Positions 15,853 to 25,055 of a stretch of DNA of 64,000 nucleotides are shown in pieces. The stretch is taken from contig NZ_JAHSTX010000001.1 of the NCBI RefSeq assembly GCF_019145375.1, forward strand, positions 3,509,001 through 3,573,000, written 5' to 3'. A program made the translations under genes and the position numbers. Each line of letters begins with the position of its first letter. Positions within the stretch are counted from its first letter, which is position 1. Origin of the DNA: Pseudomonas triticicola (lineage in GTDB: Bacteria; Pseudomonadota; Gammaproteobacteria; Pseudomonadales; Pseudomonadaceae). The notes beneath the pieces were generated by a model. It made no database searches. It saw only the letters and a list, made by a program, of their open reading frames with translations, and was not told the DNA's origin.

Positions 15853-16755
15853 TCAAGCCAACTTCCCTTGACCCGCAGACAACAGCACTTTCGGTTTACG
15901 AAACACCAGCACGTTGCCCAGCATCACCAACACCAGCCCGACCAGCGCCGGTGCGGTCCATTGATAACCTTCGGCAAACGCCGACACGTTCAACGCCACC
16001 ACCGGGAACAGCACCGTGCAGTAAGCCGCTCGCTCCGGGCCCATGCGCCCGACCAGCGTGAGATATGCAGTGAAGCCGATCACCGAGCCGGGAATCACCA
16101 GATACAACAGCGCCCCGACATAACGCGGCGACCAATCCATGTCGAAGGGTATGCCCTTGATCAGACACCACACCGTCAGCATCGCCGCGCCGTAGGCCAT
16201 GCCCCAGGCGTTGGTGGTCAGCGGTCGCAATCCCGCTTTCTGTTGCAGACTCGAGAGCATATTGCCGGCTGAAAAACACAAGGTGCCGCACAACGCCAAC
16301 CCAAGGCCGAGCAGGGTTTGCGGGCTGGCTTGATGCCCGGCCAGCTCCGGCCAGAACAACAGCCCCAGACCCGACAGCCCCAACGCACCGCCGAGCAACA
16401 CATTGCGCGCAATGCGCTGGCCGAAGAACACCCGCGCATTCAAGGCGTTCCACAACGTTGCCGTAGAAAACACCACCGCCACCAGACCGCTTGGAATCCA
16501 CTGACTGGCGGTCAGAAAACACATGAAGTTCACGCAGAACAGACATAACCCTTGAGCCACACAAATCAAATGCCCACGGCGGTTCATCGGTTGCAGGCGT
16601 CGGCTGAGCAGCAACAACGCAAATAACACCAACGTGGCGAGGCCGAAGCGATAGACAATCGACACCGGGATTTCGACCACGCCCAATTGCCATTTCAAGG
16701 CAATCCACGTGGTGCCCCAGATCAGCACGGTCAGCAAGTACAACGACAGGTTCAT
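15853..16755 (-). CDS. EamA/DMT-family transporter
   Basis: A 300-residue drug/metabolite transporter with ten hydrophobic helices in two EamA halves. Recognisable phrases are LLTVLIWGTTWIALKWQLG at the start of the first half and LLYLVIPGSVIGFTAYLTL in the second. It likely exports a small metabolite or amino acid. The ATG at 16755 has AAGGAG 8 bases upstream. The gene is divergent from an AraC-type regulator, a frequent arrangement in which the regulator controls the exporter. Confidence 0.88.
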   Translation of the reverse strand: MNLSLYLLTVLIWGTTWIALKWQLGVVEIPVSIVYRFGLATLVLFALLLLSRRLQPMNRRGHLICVAQGLCLFCVNFMCFLTASQWIPSGLVAVVFSTATLWNALNARVFFGQRIARNVLLGGALGLSGLGLLFWPELAGHQASPQTLLGLGLALCGTLCFSAGNMLSSLQQKAGLRPLTTNAWGMAYGAAMLTVWCLIKGIPFDMDWSPRYVGALLYLVIPGSVIGFTAYLTLVGRMGPERAAYCTVLFPVVALNVSAFAEGYQWTAPALVGLVLVMLGNVLVFRKPKVLLSAGQGKLA

Positions 16756-16895
16756 GGCACACACTCCTTAAACAGGCCTTGAGTGTCTGCCTCGGGCAGC
16801 CTTCGTCGCTTGCACAATCTTGCGCTTTTGTCTGGCGGCAGGCTGGCAGGGCGGCGTCTACGGAGTAGGATGCAAGGCGTTGGAGATAACCGAAC

Positions 16896-17771
16896 ATGGC
16901 CGCTATCGATACCCTGCAAGTCTTTCAAGCCCTCAACCGCTCGCCGAATGCACGCCTTGTGCACAGCGCCGAGCTCGGTGACGGCATGTCTGCGGCTTTG
17001 TGGACCAACCACCACGATGCCCAGGAATACGAAGCGCCAAGTCATCACACGCTGTCGTGCTACGTCGCCGGCGGCACCGGCACATTCCGTCGTGGCCAGC
17101 CGGGCCGCAAAGGCGGGCCGGACAAGCTGTGCATCCTGCCGGCCGATCACGAATCGGGCTGGGTGATCAATGGCGATATCCGTCTGGCGCACCTGTATTT
17201 CAGCGCCGAACAATTCGCCCTCGGTTGCGTCACTTTGCTCGATCGCGAACCGCGCGAGATGCAATTACGCGAGCAGACCTTTCTCGACGATCCGCAGCAG
17301 GCGCAGCGCTTCCGGCAATTGCTGAATCTGAACTGGCAAGAGCCGGCCGAGCGCTTGCTGACCAGCAGCCTCGCCCATGAATTGATCAGCCACACCTTGC
17401 TCAGCCAGGTGGGTGCGCGACAGGGCTTACGCTTGAAGGGCGGACTCGCACCGCACCAGCGCCGACAACTGGTGGAGTTCATCGACAATCAGTTGGCTGA
17501 GCCGATCAGCCTCGGGCAACTGGCCGGGCTGTGCGCACTGTCGGAATATCACTTTGCGCGGATGTTTCGCCTGAGCTTCGGCCTGCCGCCGCATCAATAT
17601 GTGCTGGCGCGGCGCTTGAGCCGGGCACGGGAATTGTTGCGCGGCACGGCGCTGCCCTTGGGGGAGATTGCGCTGGCGTGCGGGTTTGCCAGTGCGAGTC
17701 ATTTCACCAACCGGTTCAGGCAGGTTTTGGGTGGGACGCCGGGCGAGTATCGGCAGGCGTTATTGCGGTAA
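16896..17771 (+). CDS. AraC-family transcriptional regulator
   Basis: A 291-residue regulator. The N-terminal cupin-like sensor spans about residues 1-150. The two helix-turn-helix motifs are at about 190-285 (ISLGQLAGLCALSEYHFARM and LPLGEIALACGFASASHFTN), ending in the family signature FRQVLGGTPGEYR. It probably controls the divergent DMT transporter 140 bases away, on synteny alone. Confidence 0.9.
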   Translation: MAAIDTLQVFQALNRSPNARLVHSAELGDGMSAALWTNHHDAQEYEAPSHHTLSCYVAGGTGTFRRGQPGRKGGPDKLCILPADHESGWVINGDIRLAHLYFSAEQFALGCVTLLDREPREMQLREQTFLDDPQQAQRFRQLLNLNWQEPAERLLTSSLAHELISHTLLSQVGARQGLRLKGGLAPHQRRQLVEFIDNQLAEPISLGQLAGLCALSEYHFARMFRLSFGLPPHQYVLARRLSRARELLRGTALPLGEIALACGFASASHFTNRFRQVLGGTPGEYRQALLR

Positions 17772-17773
17772 CC

Positions 17774-17962
17774 CCATTCCCCTCACCCCAGCCCTCTCCC
17801 AGAGGGAGAGGGGGCCGACCGAGGTGTCTTGCGGTGTACATCGACCTGAAAAATCGCATCGATTATGGATTCCAAGCATTACTTTCAGGTCGGTGTATCT
17901 CTCGAATATCCCACGGTCAGTCCCCTCTCCCTCCGGGAGAGGGCTAGGGTGAGGGGCTTTTG
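17774..17962. repeat. Large palindromic repeat (MITE-like), copy 1
   Basis: Outer arms CCCCTCACCC-AGCCCTCTCCC and GGGAGAGGGCTAGGGTGAGGGG are inverted copies of each other. Inside them ACATCGACCTGAAA and TTTCAGGTCGGTGT are again inverted, so the whole ~185 bases is a nested imperfect palindrome. No coding sequence. It lies between the convergent AraC gene and siderophore receptor gene. A related element occurs at 28488-28655. Confidence 0.8.
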
Positions 17963-17970
17963 ATCTTGCC

Positions 17971-20400
17971 TCAAAACTCCAGAGTGCTGGAAAGCGAAAC
18001 CTGCCGCGAATCCCCCATCGACACAAAGAAGCGGCTCGCCGACGAGGTGTAATAGGTGCGATCAAACAGGTTCTTCACGTTCAACTGAAACTTGACCTTC
18101 TGCCCCTCAACCGTGGTGTCGTAAGTGGCAAACGCATCCGCCACGGTGTAGCTCGGCAGATCGAAATCGTTCACCGCGTTGCCGGCACGCTCGCCGACGT
18201 ACCGCGCGCCCGTCCCGACACGCAGTTGGTCGCCGCCAAACACATTGCCGAAGTCATACACCGCCGACAGCGAGCCGGAATTCTTCGCTACGTTTTGCAG
18301 GCGCTTGCCTTTGTATTCCGGGTCTTCGGTGACTTCGGCATCGGTGTAGGCGTAGCTGCCGATCAGGTTCCAGTGCTCGCTGAGTTGCCCGCTCAGGTCG
18401 ACTTCCAACCCACGGGAACGCACCTCGCCAGCGGCGCTGTAGATCGTCGTCGGACCTTCGGAGTTGGCCACCAGCACGTTGCGTTTCTTGATGTCGAACA
18501 ACGCGATATTGCCGGTGATGCTGCCGGGCATATCCAGCCGCGCACCCAGCTCCCACGACTTGGCTTCCTCCGGCGCGATGCTGCCGTCGAGCACGGTACT
18601 GCTGCCGCTCAGCGGGGCGATGGTCGAGTTGGGTTTGAACGATTCGGTGTAGCTGCCGTAGAACGACAGCGCGTCGGTGTAGCGATACACCAGCCCTGCG
18701 CGCGGCACCCACTTCTGCCCATTGCTGTCGGTATTGGCCTTGAACGGCACGCCTTTGCCGGCGTACTGGTCGTACTCCTGAAAACGTCCGCCAGCGACCA
18801 GAATCCACTGCTCGTTGAGGTGAATCGAATCCTGCAGGAACAGCGAATCGCTGCGCAGTTTGTCGGTCTGCGCGCTGTCGGGCGCACTCACCGTAGTGCC
18901 CATCACTTCGCGGCCATAAACCGGATTGAGGTAGCTGAACGTGGTCAGGCTTTTCTGCCGGATCAGATCCTCGCGGTAGATCTTGCGATATTCGTCGTCG
19001 ACGCCGAACACCAGATCATTCTGCATGCCCAGCACATTCACTTTGCCTTCGAGGCTAGCGGTGGTGAAACGATCGGTGCTGATCGCGTTTTGCGTGCCGT
19101 CCATGCTGCGCGTCAGTGTGCCTTTGTTGGTGTCGATCGCTGTCACGCGCACCTGGCTGGCGTCGTAGGTTTCACGGTTCCAGCTGTAGCCGAAGTGAGC
19201 TTTCCAGTCGTCGTTGAGTTCATGGTCGGCTTCGAAATGGTAGAGATCCGAACGCCCTTCCATGTCGTTGAACGGCTCATCGAGACGCTGCTTGCGCGAG
19301 ATATCCAGCGGATGATTTGTGCGCGGATCGATCAGCGTGCCACGGTCGAACGGGGTGAGAAATTCGCGGTGCTCGTAGGCGAACAACAGCTTGGTGCGCT
19401 CGCCATACCAGGCCAGCGATGGTGCGATCAGCGTCTCGCGGTGAGTGCCGAAGTTGCGCCAGTAATCTTCGTCTTCATGATCAACAACCATGCGATAGGC
19501 GAAGCCGGAATCGCCCAGCGCACCGGTGCTGTCGAAGGCGCCGCCGCTGCCGTTCTTGCCGTCACCGTAGGTCGAACCGCGCACGGTCACGGCGTTGTAC
19601 TGGGTCAGTTCCGGCTTCTTGCTGACCAGGTTGACCACGCCACCCGGATCCTGAATCCCATAGAGCAACGAGGCCGGGCCCTTGAGCACTTCGACGCGAT
19701 CCACAGTCGCGTTCATGCCACGGCCCTGCACCAGCGGCATGCCGTCGCGCATGATCGAGCCGTTGCGGTTGTCGCCGAAGCCGCGAGTCATCACCGAATC
19801 CTGCGTACTGCCCAAGGTGTTGCCCTGGGTGATGCCGCTGACATTGGCCAGCGCGTCGTCGAGATTGCGCGGCGCCTGATCGCGAATGACCTGCGCCGGG
19901 ATGACATTGACCGTCTGTGGGATTTCTTGCAGCGACGCCGATGAGCGCATCACCGAACTGGTTTCCGGTGGTTGATAACTCATCGATTCGTCGCGCGTGG
20001 ACGTGATGGTGGTGGCGCCGAGATTGAGCGCGCCTGCGGTCGGCATCGGCTCAAGCGCCAGGGTATGACTGTCGGTGCGGCGGAAGCTCAGGCCGGAGTT
20101 GCCGAGCAGGCGTTGCAGGGCCTGTTCGGCGCTCATCTGGCCGTTGACTGCCGGAGCATTGAGGCCGTACGGCGCTTCGTCGGTGTAGACCACGCTCTGC
20201 CCGGTCAGACGGCTGAAGTCGCTCAGGGCCTGCGGCAACGGTTTGGCGGCGAGGGCAAAATTGAATTGCTGTTGCGCCTGATTGCTCACCGCTTCTGCCG
20301 CCAGCGCGATACTCATCGGCAGCAATGCCAACGCGGAAAAACTCAGCGCTGACATGCCCAACCACTGTTTGACCGAACCGGATTTTGCCCTGGACTTCAT
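17971..20400 (-). CDS. TonB-dependent siderophore receptor with signalling (STN) domain
   Basis: An 809-residue outer-membrane receptor. A signal peptide ending near residue 35 (SIALAAEAV) leads into an STN/secretin-like signalling domain (about 48-115), then the plug (QEIPQTVNVIPAQVIRDQ, VDRVEVLKGPASLLYGIQD, GGVVNLVSKKP) and a 22-strand barrel ending in aromatic LEF. The STN domain means that it signals through the FecR and ECF sigma encoded just upstream. Overall it looks like hydroxamate receptors such as FiuA or FoxA (ferrichrome, ferrioxamine), but the ligand cannot be read. A REP pair lies in the gap before it. Confidence 0.88.
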   Translation of the reverse strand: MKSRAKSGSVKQWLGMSALSFSALALLPMSIALAAEAVSNQAQQQFNFALAAKPLPQALSDFSRLTGQSVVYTDEAPYGLNAPAVNGQMSAEQALQRLLGNSGLSFRRTDSHTLALEPMPTAGALNLGATTITSTRDESMSYQPPETSSVMRSSASLQEIPQTVNVIPAQVIRDQAPRNLDDALANVSGITQGNTLGSTQDSVMTRGFGDNRNGSIMRDGMPLVQGRGMNATVDRVEVLKGPASLLYGIQDPGGVVNLVSKKPELTQYNAVTVRGSTYGDGKNGSGGAFDSTGALGDSGFAYRMVVDHEDEDYWRNFGTHRETLIAPSLAWYGERTKLLFAYEHREFLTPFDRGTLIDPRTNHPLDISRKQRLDEPFNDMEGRSDLYHFEADHELNDDWKAHFGYSWNRETYDASQVRVTAIDTNKGTLTRSMDGTQNAISTDRFTTASLEGKVNVLGMQNDLVFGVDDEYRKIYREDLIRQKSLTTFSYLNPVYGREVMGTTVSAPDSAQTDKLRSDSLFLQDSIHLNEQWILVAGGRFQEYDQYAGKGVPFKANTDSNGQKWVPRAGLVYRYTDALSFYGSYTESFKPNSTIAPLSGSSTVLDGSIAPEEAKSWELGARLDMPGSITGNIALFDIKKRNVLVANSEGPTTIYSAAGEVRSRGLEVDLSGQLSEHWNLIGSYAYTDAEVTEDPEYKGKRLQNVAKNSGSLSAVYDFGNVFGGDQLRVGTGARYVGERAGNAVNDFDLPSYTVADAFATYDTTVEGQKVKFQLNVKNLFDRTYYTSSASRFFVSMGDSRQVSLSSTLEF

Positions 20401-20530
20401 TGCTCAATGACCTGTGTAGAACCGCAACGGATGCGAATGGCTCGCAGTTTCAGTCACTACACGGATGGGGCTCGGGGTTACCTCACCTTTAATTTGAAAA
20501 TATTTTTCGGGGAATTTGTTGCCTGGGCTG

Positions 20531-20600
20531 ACGCCTTCGCGGGCAGGCCCGCTCCCACCTTTGGAATGCGTTCCCTGTGGGAGCGAGCCTGCTCGCGAAG
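20531..20600. repeat. REP pair between fecR-like gene and receptor gene
   Basis: CTTCGCGGGCAGGCCCGCTCCCACC and CTGTGGGAGCGAGCCTGCTCGCGAAG are inverted with a spacer of about 18 bases. They separate the receptor gene from its sigma/anti-sigma genes. Confidence 0.88.
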
Positions 20601-20612
20601 AGGCCGGCAGCC

Positions 20613-21602
20613 TCAGCGCAGAATAATCAGCTGCCCCAACACCCGATGCTGCTCAAACCCCAACACCCCCTGCAACGAATTGAGCACCGCCTGCGGGTCC
20701 TTGCTCGGAAAGATGCCGCTGACCTTGCGCGCCGCCAGCTCATCGTTGAGCAGCACAATCCGCCCCGGGTAATAGCGGCGTAGATCCTCTACCACATCGG
20801 CCAGCGTGGTCTTGTAGTAAGTCAGCCAACCCTGACGCCAGGCCAGTTGCGCTTCACTGTCCACGGCATGCAGTTTTTCCGCAGTGCCGTCGGCATAAGC
20901 AACTTGCTGACCAGCAGTCAGAATCTGTTGTTGACCGTGCTCGTCCGCCGTCACCGCGACACGTCCGGACAACACCGTCACTTGCGCGCCGTGGAGTTGC
21001 CGGCGCACTTCGAACTGCGTGCCCAGCACCCGCGCCTCACCCTGCTCCGCCGCCACCACAAACGGATCGCCGGTGTGAGTGACGCTGAAGAAAGCAGCGC
21101 CTCTGATCAATTTCACGCGGCGCTGACCATGGCTGAAATCCACAACAATCGCGCTATCGGCATCCAGCGTCACTTGCGACTGATCGGCCAGTGTCACCGT
21201 GCGAACTTCCCCAGGCGCCGAGACGTGATCGGCGCGCAGATCATCGAGCCAGCGCTGCGCTTGCCACCCCGTGCCGAGGCTGATCATCAACAGCAGACAC
21301 GCCGCCAGCGCCAGCCCGCCCGACCAATGCAAAATCGGCGAGCGTCGCGGGGCGTCCATCGCCTGCAGATAACCTTGCAGCGCGAGCGCATCTTCATCGG
21401 CCAACGTGCGCGCCGGGCCCTCACTGAGTTCCCAGATCACCTGCGCCTGCGCATACGCTTGGGCATGGGCGGGATCGGCGCGCAGCCATTGGCTGAAGGT
21501 GAGTTGATCGCCAGTGCTCGGGCGGTCATGCAACAGGCTCAGCCAGGCCAGCGCGGCCTGCTCCTGGGCCGGTGTCGGTGTGATCGGGTTGGATGGCTTC
21601 AC
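20613..21602 (-). CDS. FecR-family sigma regulator
   Basis: A 329-residue anti-sigma/regulator. An N-terminal cytoplasmic DUF4880-type domain (QEQAALAWLSLLHDRPSTGD, WLRADPAHAQAYAQAQVIW) precedes a single membrane helix (about residues 94-112) and the periplasmic FecR domain (TVTLADQSQVTLDADSAIVVDF). A C-terminal DUF4974-type module (DVVEDLRRYYPGRIVL) binds the receptor's signalling domain. It starts 4 bases inside the end of the upstream sigma gene (ATGA overlap), so the two are co-translated. Confidence 0.9.
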   Translation of the reverse strand: MKPSNPITPTPAQEQAALAWLSLLHDRPSTGDQLTFSQWLRADPAHAQAYAQAQVIWELSEGPARTLADEDALALQGYLQAMDAPRRSPILHWSGGLALAACLLLMISLGTGWQAQRWLDDLRADHVSAPGEVRTVTLADQSQVTLDADSAIVVDFSHGQRRVKLIRGAAFFSVTHTGDPFVVAAEQGEARVLGTQFEVRRQLHGAQVTVLSGRVAVTADEHGQQQILTAGQQVAYADGTAEKLHAVDSEAQLAWRQGWLTYYKTTLADVVEDLRRYYPGRIVLLNDELAARKVSGIFPSKDPQAVLNSLQGVLGFEQHRVLGQLIILR

Positions 21603-22165
21603 GGTGCTTTCCCTGGCAGACGTGGCGCGGGATCGCGCAGGCTGGCCTTGCAGGCCTCGAGGGCGCGCATCATATGTTTTTCCACGGCACTTTGGGACAG
21701 GCCCATGGCCTTGGCGATGTCGGCGTACTTGCGCCCATGAATGCGATTGAGCAGAAAAATCTGCCGGGTGCGCTCGGGCAAGGCGCGCAACGCGGCTTCG
21801 ACATGGCGCAGATCGTTGCCGGCTTCGAGGGCGGCCTGGGGTTCGCTGCCATGGCTGTCGGGTTCGTCCGGCTGCCAGCCTTCGTTGACCCGCGTGCGCG
21901 TGCCTTCACTGCGCAAATGATCGATGGCGATGTTGCCGGCGCAGCGCAGCAGATAAGTGCTGAGCTCTTCGACCTGGACCAGCGGCCGCCGCCAGAAGCG
22001 CAAAAACAGATCCTGGACCAAGTCCGCCGCCGTCGCCCGACAACCGACGCGCCGGTTCACCAGCGCCTCCATTTGCGCACGCTGGGACAGAAACACCTGA
22101 AGAAAATGCGCACGCGCGCCACGCGCTTCATCGTCACGCGATTCCGGTGGCAGACCGATCAGCAC
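21599..22165 (-). CDS. ECF RNA polymerase sigma factor, FecI-like
   Basis: A 188-residue iron-starvation type sigma factor. Region 2 (AADLVQDLFLRFWRR, YLLRCAGNIAIDHLR) and region 4 (ALRALPERTRQIFLLNRIHG, YADIAKAMGLSQSAVEKHMM) are complete. A GTG start at 22165 lies one base after the stop of the preceding DUF3325 gene. It should direct transcription of the downstream receptor when FecR reports ligand at the receptor. Confidence 0.9.
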   Translation of the reverse strand: MLIGLPPESRDDEARGARAHFLQVFLSQRAQMEALVNRRVGCRATAADLVQDLFLRFWRRPLVQVEELSTYLLRCAGNIAIDHLRSEGTRTRVNEGWQPDEPDSHGSEPQAALEAGNDLRHVEAALRALPERTRQIFLLNRIHGRKYADIAKAMGLSQSAVEKHMMRALEACKASLRDPAPRLPGKAP

Positions 22166-22166
22166 T

Positions 22167-22493
22167 TCAGCACTGCGCCCAGGCGGCGACCGGGCTCGCC
22201 AGCAGGCTCAACCCGGCCAGTACCATGGCCAGACGCGGGCGATACGGCAGCAACAGCACCAATGCCAAAGCGCTGAGCATCAGCACCGCGAACCAGTCGA
22301 CCAGACCGAAACTCCAACCACTGGCCGCGACCGCTGCCCACAGCGAAAGCGTCAGCAACAGCCATCCCGCCAACGCCAGACCCTGACGGCGGCGTGTCGA
22401 CGGTTTGGCGCCGAGCAATTCGGCGTGATGACGTGGCATCGACAGGCACAACGCGGTGAAGCCGGCATAGGTGAGCAACAGGGCCAGCAGCAT
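22167..22493 (-). CDS. DUF3325 small membrane protein
   Basis: A 108-residue protein with three hydrophobic helices (LLALLLTYAGFTALCLSM, GLALAGWLLLTLSLWAAV, FAVLMLSALALVLLL). It matches the DUF3325 proteins found beside PepSY-type iron-uptake membrane proteins. Its ATG at 22493 shares its first base with the TGA of the PepSY gene. Role unknown; presumably accessory to the reductase-like protein. Confidence 0.82.
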   Translation of the reverse strand: MLLALLLTYAGFTALCLSMPRHHAELLGAKPSTRRRQGLALAGWLLLTLSLWAAVAASGWSFGLVDWFAVLMLSALALVLLLPYRPRLAMVLAGLSLLASPVAAWAQC

Positions 22494-24076
22494 CAGTTGG
22501 CCCCCTGTTCGACTGTGATCGAGCGAGGCGAAGGACTTACTTTGCGAACGCTGACGGAGTCGCCCGAACGCTGCATCTTGCGCGCAGCCCAGCCGAGAAA
22601 AAGCCCCATCGCCAGACACGTCAGATCAAATCCGGCCAGTGCCCAGTCGCGCTGCATCAGGCTGGCGCCAAGATTCCACGGCGTGGTCAGCGCATTGATC
22701 AGCGGCACCGCGATAAACAGCGCAGCGCCGAGCGTCAGCTGTTCGATCCACGCCTTGCGCCCCGGACGCAACACCGCATGCACCACGCTCAACCCCCAAG
22801 CCATGAAAAACGCATTCACTTCCCAATCGGCCCGCCCCGCCAGACTCACCGGCAACAGTCGATTGGCCAAAAAGAACACCGCCACCGCCGACACCAGCCC
22901 GGCCATGCTGGCGATATTCAACACCTCAACCAGGCGCAATTCGAGGGGCAGCGCCGCGCTTTTCACGTGCTTGAGCTGCCGCTTGCCGAGCCAGATCACC
23001 AGCCCGGTGCCGATCATTGCCGTGCCGGCCAATCCGCAAATGAAATACAGCCAGCGCAACAGCGGCCCGGCGAAATGGCCCATGTGCAAACCATAAAACG
23101 CGCCACCCACCGCCATCGCCATGGGTTGATCGGGTGTACTGCTCAGAAGCTGTCCGGTGACGCCATTGAACGTCACCGCGCGGCCGAAATCATGCACCAC
23201 CCGATCGCCCGCGCGGGACAGCACCACCGTGGCACTGGCATCGCCCGGGTTGCTCACCGACAGGCGCGCGGTATGGCCACCCGACCACTGCTCGCTGGCC
23301 TTGGCCAGTAGCGGCGCCATGGCGGTCAGCGGTGCGGCGACATCGGCGCGCTCGGGCGTCTTCGAGGCGGGAAAGACTTCGTCGTAGAACTTGCGCACGT
23401 CGCTGCCGTAAGAGGCGACGATGCTCGCCGGCATGACCATCGACATGAAAATCACCAGACTGCTGTAAGTGATCATCAAATGAAACGGCAGCACCAGCAC
23501 GCCCACGGCGTTATGCCCGTCGAGCCAGGAACGCTGGCCCTTGCGCGGGCGGAAGGTGAAGAAGTCCTTGAAGATTTTCTTGTGGGTGATGATGCCGCTG
23601 ATCAACGCAACGAACATCACCATCGCGGCGAGGGTCGCCAGCCAGCGCCCCCACGGGTAAGGCATCTGCAACTGGAAGTGGAAACGGTAAAAGAACTCGC
23701 CGCCCATGCTTTCGCGGCCCTGCACCTCGGCCCCGGTCTGAGCGTCGAGAGTTCGGGATTCGAAGCGGCCGCGCTCGCCGGGTTTGCCCGGCGCCTGCTG
23801 CCAGCGTACCTTCAGACCGGGGTCGCGGGCATCGGGCAAATCGATCAGCCAGCGCGAGGCACCGGCGGCGTGTTGCTGCAGATAATCTTGCGCCAGTGCC
23901 AGGCTCGCTTCGCTATCAAGCGAATGTGCAGCGATCTCCGGCTGCATCCAGTGGCTGATTTCATCTTTGAAATAAGCGAGCGTGCCGGTGAGAAAAATCG
24001 CGAACAGCAACCAGCCGAACACCAGCCCGGCCCAGGTGTGCAGCCAGGCCATCGCCTGCCGGAACCCTTCCTTCAT
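22493..24076 (-). CDS. PepSY-associated TM protein, putative siderophore-iron reductase
   Basis: A 527-residue inner-membrane protein of the PepSY_TM family. The first helix FRQAMAWLHTWAGLVFGWLL, the central helix following PYPWGRWL, the HNAVGVLVLPFHLMITYSSL segment and the later YGLHMGHFAGPLLRWLYFI segment carry the histidines expected for heme or metal handling. Relatives in Pseudomonas (FoxB, FpvG) reduce or release iron from siderophores in the periplasm; that role is inferred here from the operon. ATG at 24076 overlaps the DUF3649 stop; the longer upstream frame has no family similarity. Confidence 0.85.
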   Translation of the reverse strand: MKEGFRQAMAWLHTWAGLVFGWLLFAIFLTGTLAYFKDEISHWMQPEIAAHSLDSEASLALAQDYLQQHAAGASRWLIDLPDARDPGLKVRWQQAPGKPGERGRFESRTLDAQTGAEVQGRESMGGEFFYRFHFQLQMPYPWGRWLATLAAMVMFVALISGIITHKKIFKDFFTFRPRKGQRSWLDGHNAVGVLVLPFHLMITYSSLVIFMSMVMPASIVASYGSDVRKFYDEVFPASKTPERADVAAPLTAMAPLLAKASEQWSGGHTARLSVSNPGDASATVVLSRAGDRVVHDFGRAVTFNGVTGQLLSSTPDQPMAMAVGGAFYGLHMGHFAGPLLRWLYFICGLAGTAMIGTGLVIWLGKRQLKHVKSAALPLELRLVEVLNIASMAGLVSAVAVFFLANRLLPVSLAGRADWEVNAFFMAWGLSVVHAVLRPGRKAWIEQLTLGAALFIAVPLINALTTPWNLGASLMQRDWALAGFDLTCLAMGLFLGWAARKMQRSGDSVSVRKVSPSPRSITVEQGAN

Positions 24077-24378
24077 GCCAGCCCCAGACCGCGAGCGGCA
24101 CCGGAAACGGTGGCGAGAATCACGCTCGGCACCAACAGGCCGACCCACGCCGACCACGCGCTGCGGCAGGCAAAGCACCAGAGCACTGCGACCAGATAGA
24201 CCAGAAAGGACACGGTCATGCCAGTGACCACCGCTTCGGCGCGGTTCAGCGGCAGCCACAACGTCAGGGTGACACTGGCCAGCGCCGCGACCAGATAGCC
24301 GCCGAAAATCGCCGCCAGCACTCGCGAAGTGACGGCCAGACGATAGGACATGGGAAGGGTGGCGAGTTTGCCTTTCAT
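24073..24378 (-). CDS. DUF3649 small membrane protein
   Basis: A 101-residue protein with three hydrophobic helices. The segment SRVLAAIFGGYLVAALASVT is the DUF3649 hallmark (iron-uptake-associated membrane protein). It is the first gene of the six-gene iron operon and lies directly downstream of a Fur-box-like sequence. The ATG at 24378 has AGGG about 7 bases upstream; the longer reading to 24435 crosses that Fur-like site and is unlikely. Confidence 0.8.
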   Translation of the reverse strand: MKGKLATLPMSYRLAVTSRVLAAIFGGYLVAALASVTLTLWLPLNRAEAVVTGMTVSFLVYLVAVLWCFACRSAWSAWVGLLVPSVILATVSGAARGLGLA

Positions 24379-24436
24379 GTTTCGACCCTGAAACGAAAAA
24401 CGTTCGGCCGACAAGCCGAATCTACAGGCGAGCAAT

Positions 24437-24455
24437 ATTAATGATAAATATTCTC
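24437..24455. promoter_or_regulatory. Fur-box-like operator between two iron operons
   Basis: ATTAATGATAAATATTCTC matches the 19-base Fur consensus GATAATGATAATCATTATC at 14 positions. It lies 59 bases before the DUF3649 start and about 110 before the likely fecI start, so one site could serve both divergent operons. Confidence 0.7.
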
Positions 24456-24566
24456 ATACGCAAAAGCATCTGATTGCCGGACACTGTCGCCAGCCTCTAC
24501 AATGCGAACCGTTCTTGTTCTCTAATGCACGTTCTCTACGCAAGTTTTGCGTCCGGAGTCATTTCG

Positions 24567-25055
24567 TTGCCGCCCGCCCATCCCGTCGAATCGCTCTACC
24601 ACGCCCATCACAGCTGGCTCACCGGCTGGTTGCGGCGCAAGCTCGGCTGCCCCGACAGCGCGGCGGATCTGGCTCAGGACACGTTCATCAAGGTGCTGAC
24701 CGCTCGCGAGCCACCGGTGATCATCGAACCGCGCGCCTTTCTCACCACTTTGGCAAAGCGCGTGCTGTTCAATCATTACCGGCGCCAGGATGTGGAACGC
24801 GCCTACCTCGAGACACTGGCGCAGATGCCGGAAATGGTCGCGCCGTCGGAAGAGCACAAAGCGATCATCCTGCAGACACTGGTCGAACTCGATGAACTGC
24901 TCGACGGCTTGCCGCGCCAGATCAAACGCGCGTTCCTGCTCGCTCAGATCGATGGTCTGACTTATCCACAGATCGCCGCAGAACTGGGTATTTCGGTGGC
25001 CACGGTCAAACGCCATTTGAACAAAGCGGCCATGCGCTGCTATTTCGCTTTATGA
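24567..25055 (+). CDS. fecI: ECF sigma factor FecI
   Basis: A FecI-type sigma of about 162 residues. Region 2 (AADLAQDTFIKVLTAR, FLTTLAKRVLFNHYRRQD) and region 4 (GLPRQIKRAFLLAQIDGLTY, IAAELGISVATVKRHL) are intact. I chose TTG at 24567 because GGAG sits 8 bases upstream and because the product then starts right before the conserved HPVESLYHAHHSWL; an ATG at 24525 is an alternative. The last four bases overlap the start of fecR. It serves transcription of the downstream fecA. Confidence 0.85.
   Translation: MPPAHPVESLYHAHHSWLTGWLRRKLGCPDSAADLAQDTFIKVLTAREPPVIIEPRAFLTTLAKRVLFNHYRRQDVERAYLETLAQMPEMVAPSEEHKAIILQTLVELDELLDGLPRQIKRAFLLAQIDGLTYPQIAAELGISVATVKRHLNKAAMRCYFAL

Noticed and set aside
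18226..19944. 572-codon open frame on the plus strand
   Set aside because: Antisense shadow of the siderophore receptor gene.
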